A stretch of DNA of 7,186 bases from a bacterium (GTDB lineage Bacteria > Bacteroidota > Ignavibacteria > Kapaibacteriales > UBA2268): positions 1 through 7,186 of the forward strand of contig JAUHXN010000150.1 of the NCBI GenBank assembly GCA_030426865.1, given 5' to 3'. The first letter of the stretch is position 1, and each line of letters opens with the position of its first letter. Below the pieces are notes generated by a model. That model ran no database searches and was not told where the DNA came from. It was given only the letters and a program-made list of their open reading frames with translations. Of this stretch, positions 7,185 through 7,186 are shown one piece after another. The translations under genes were made by a program, and so were the position numbers.

Positions 7185-7186
7185 CT

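Noticed and set aside
1..7186. CRISPR arrays, tRNA or rRNA genes, insertion sequences
   Set aside because: I saw no spaced direct repeats, no tRNA-like cloverleaf or rRNA segment, and no transposase or terminal inverted repeats in the window.

Overview
The window is AT-rich. The strongest lineage clue is a C-terminal type IX secretion (T9SS) type A sorting domain on a very large secreted protein, which points to Bacteroidota or a T9SS-bearing relative such as Ignavibacteria or Kapabacteria. Two intrinsic terminators and a lipoprotein with acidic residues right after its lipid-anchored cysteine fit that picture. The usual Bacteroidota housekeeping promoter (TAnnTTTG) was not seen upstream of the two main downstream genes, so the exact phylum stays open.

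Layout. Bases 1-1749 hold the end of a McrBC-type modification-dependent restriction operon. It consists of the C-terminal part of the GTPase McrB, cut by the left edge, and a complete McrC nuclease subunit that overlaps it. A 226-base gap follows, containing a promoter-like element and a good ribosome binding site. Bases 1976-5832 hold a giant secreted beta-propeller gene. By hand I divide it into 28 blades of about 41 residues, compatible with four seven-bladed propellers, followed by the T9SS sorting domain. Its signal peptide (from 1976) lies in a different frame from the rest, so as written the gene is interrupted by a one-base frameshift near 2071-2080. A strong terminator ends the gene. 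A second copy of the promoter-like element then precedes a DUF4382-like lipoprotein (5958-6659), which ends in a second terminator. On the minus strand, converging on it, lie a short TfoX N-terminal-domain protein (6701-7045) and the last codons of an unidentified gene that runs off the right edge.

How the genes relate. McrB and McrC form one machine: McrB assembles GTP-driven rings on modified DNA and McrC supplies the PD-(D/E)XK cleavage centre. The propeller protein and the lipoprotein are separate transcription units, but their upstream regions share 22 of 29 positions without gaps. This suggests, as inference, that one sigma factor or regulator drives both envelope or surface proteins. 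I see no functional link between the restriction operon and the downstream genes. I see no clear evidence of a wholly new system; the points most worth checking are the frameshifted start of the propeller gene, its 28-repeat architecture and the shared upstream element.
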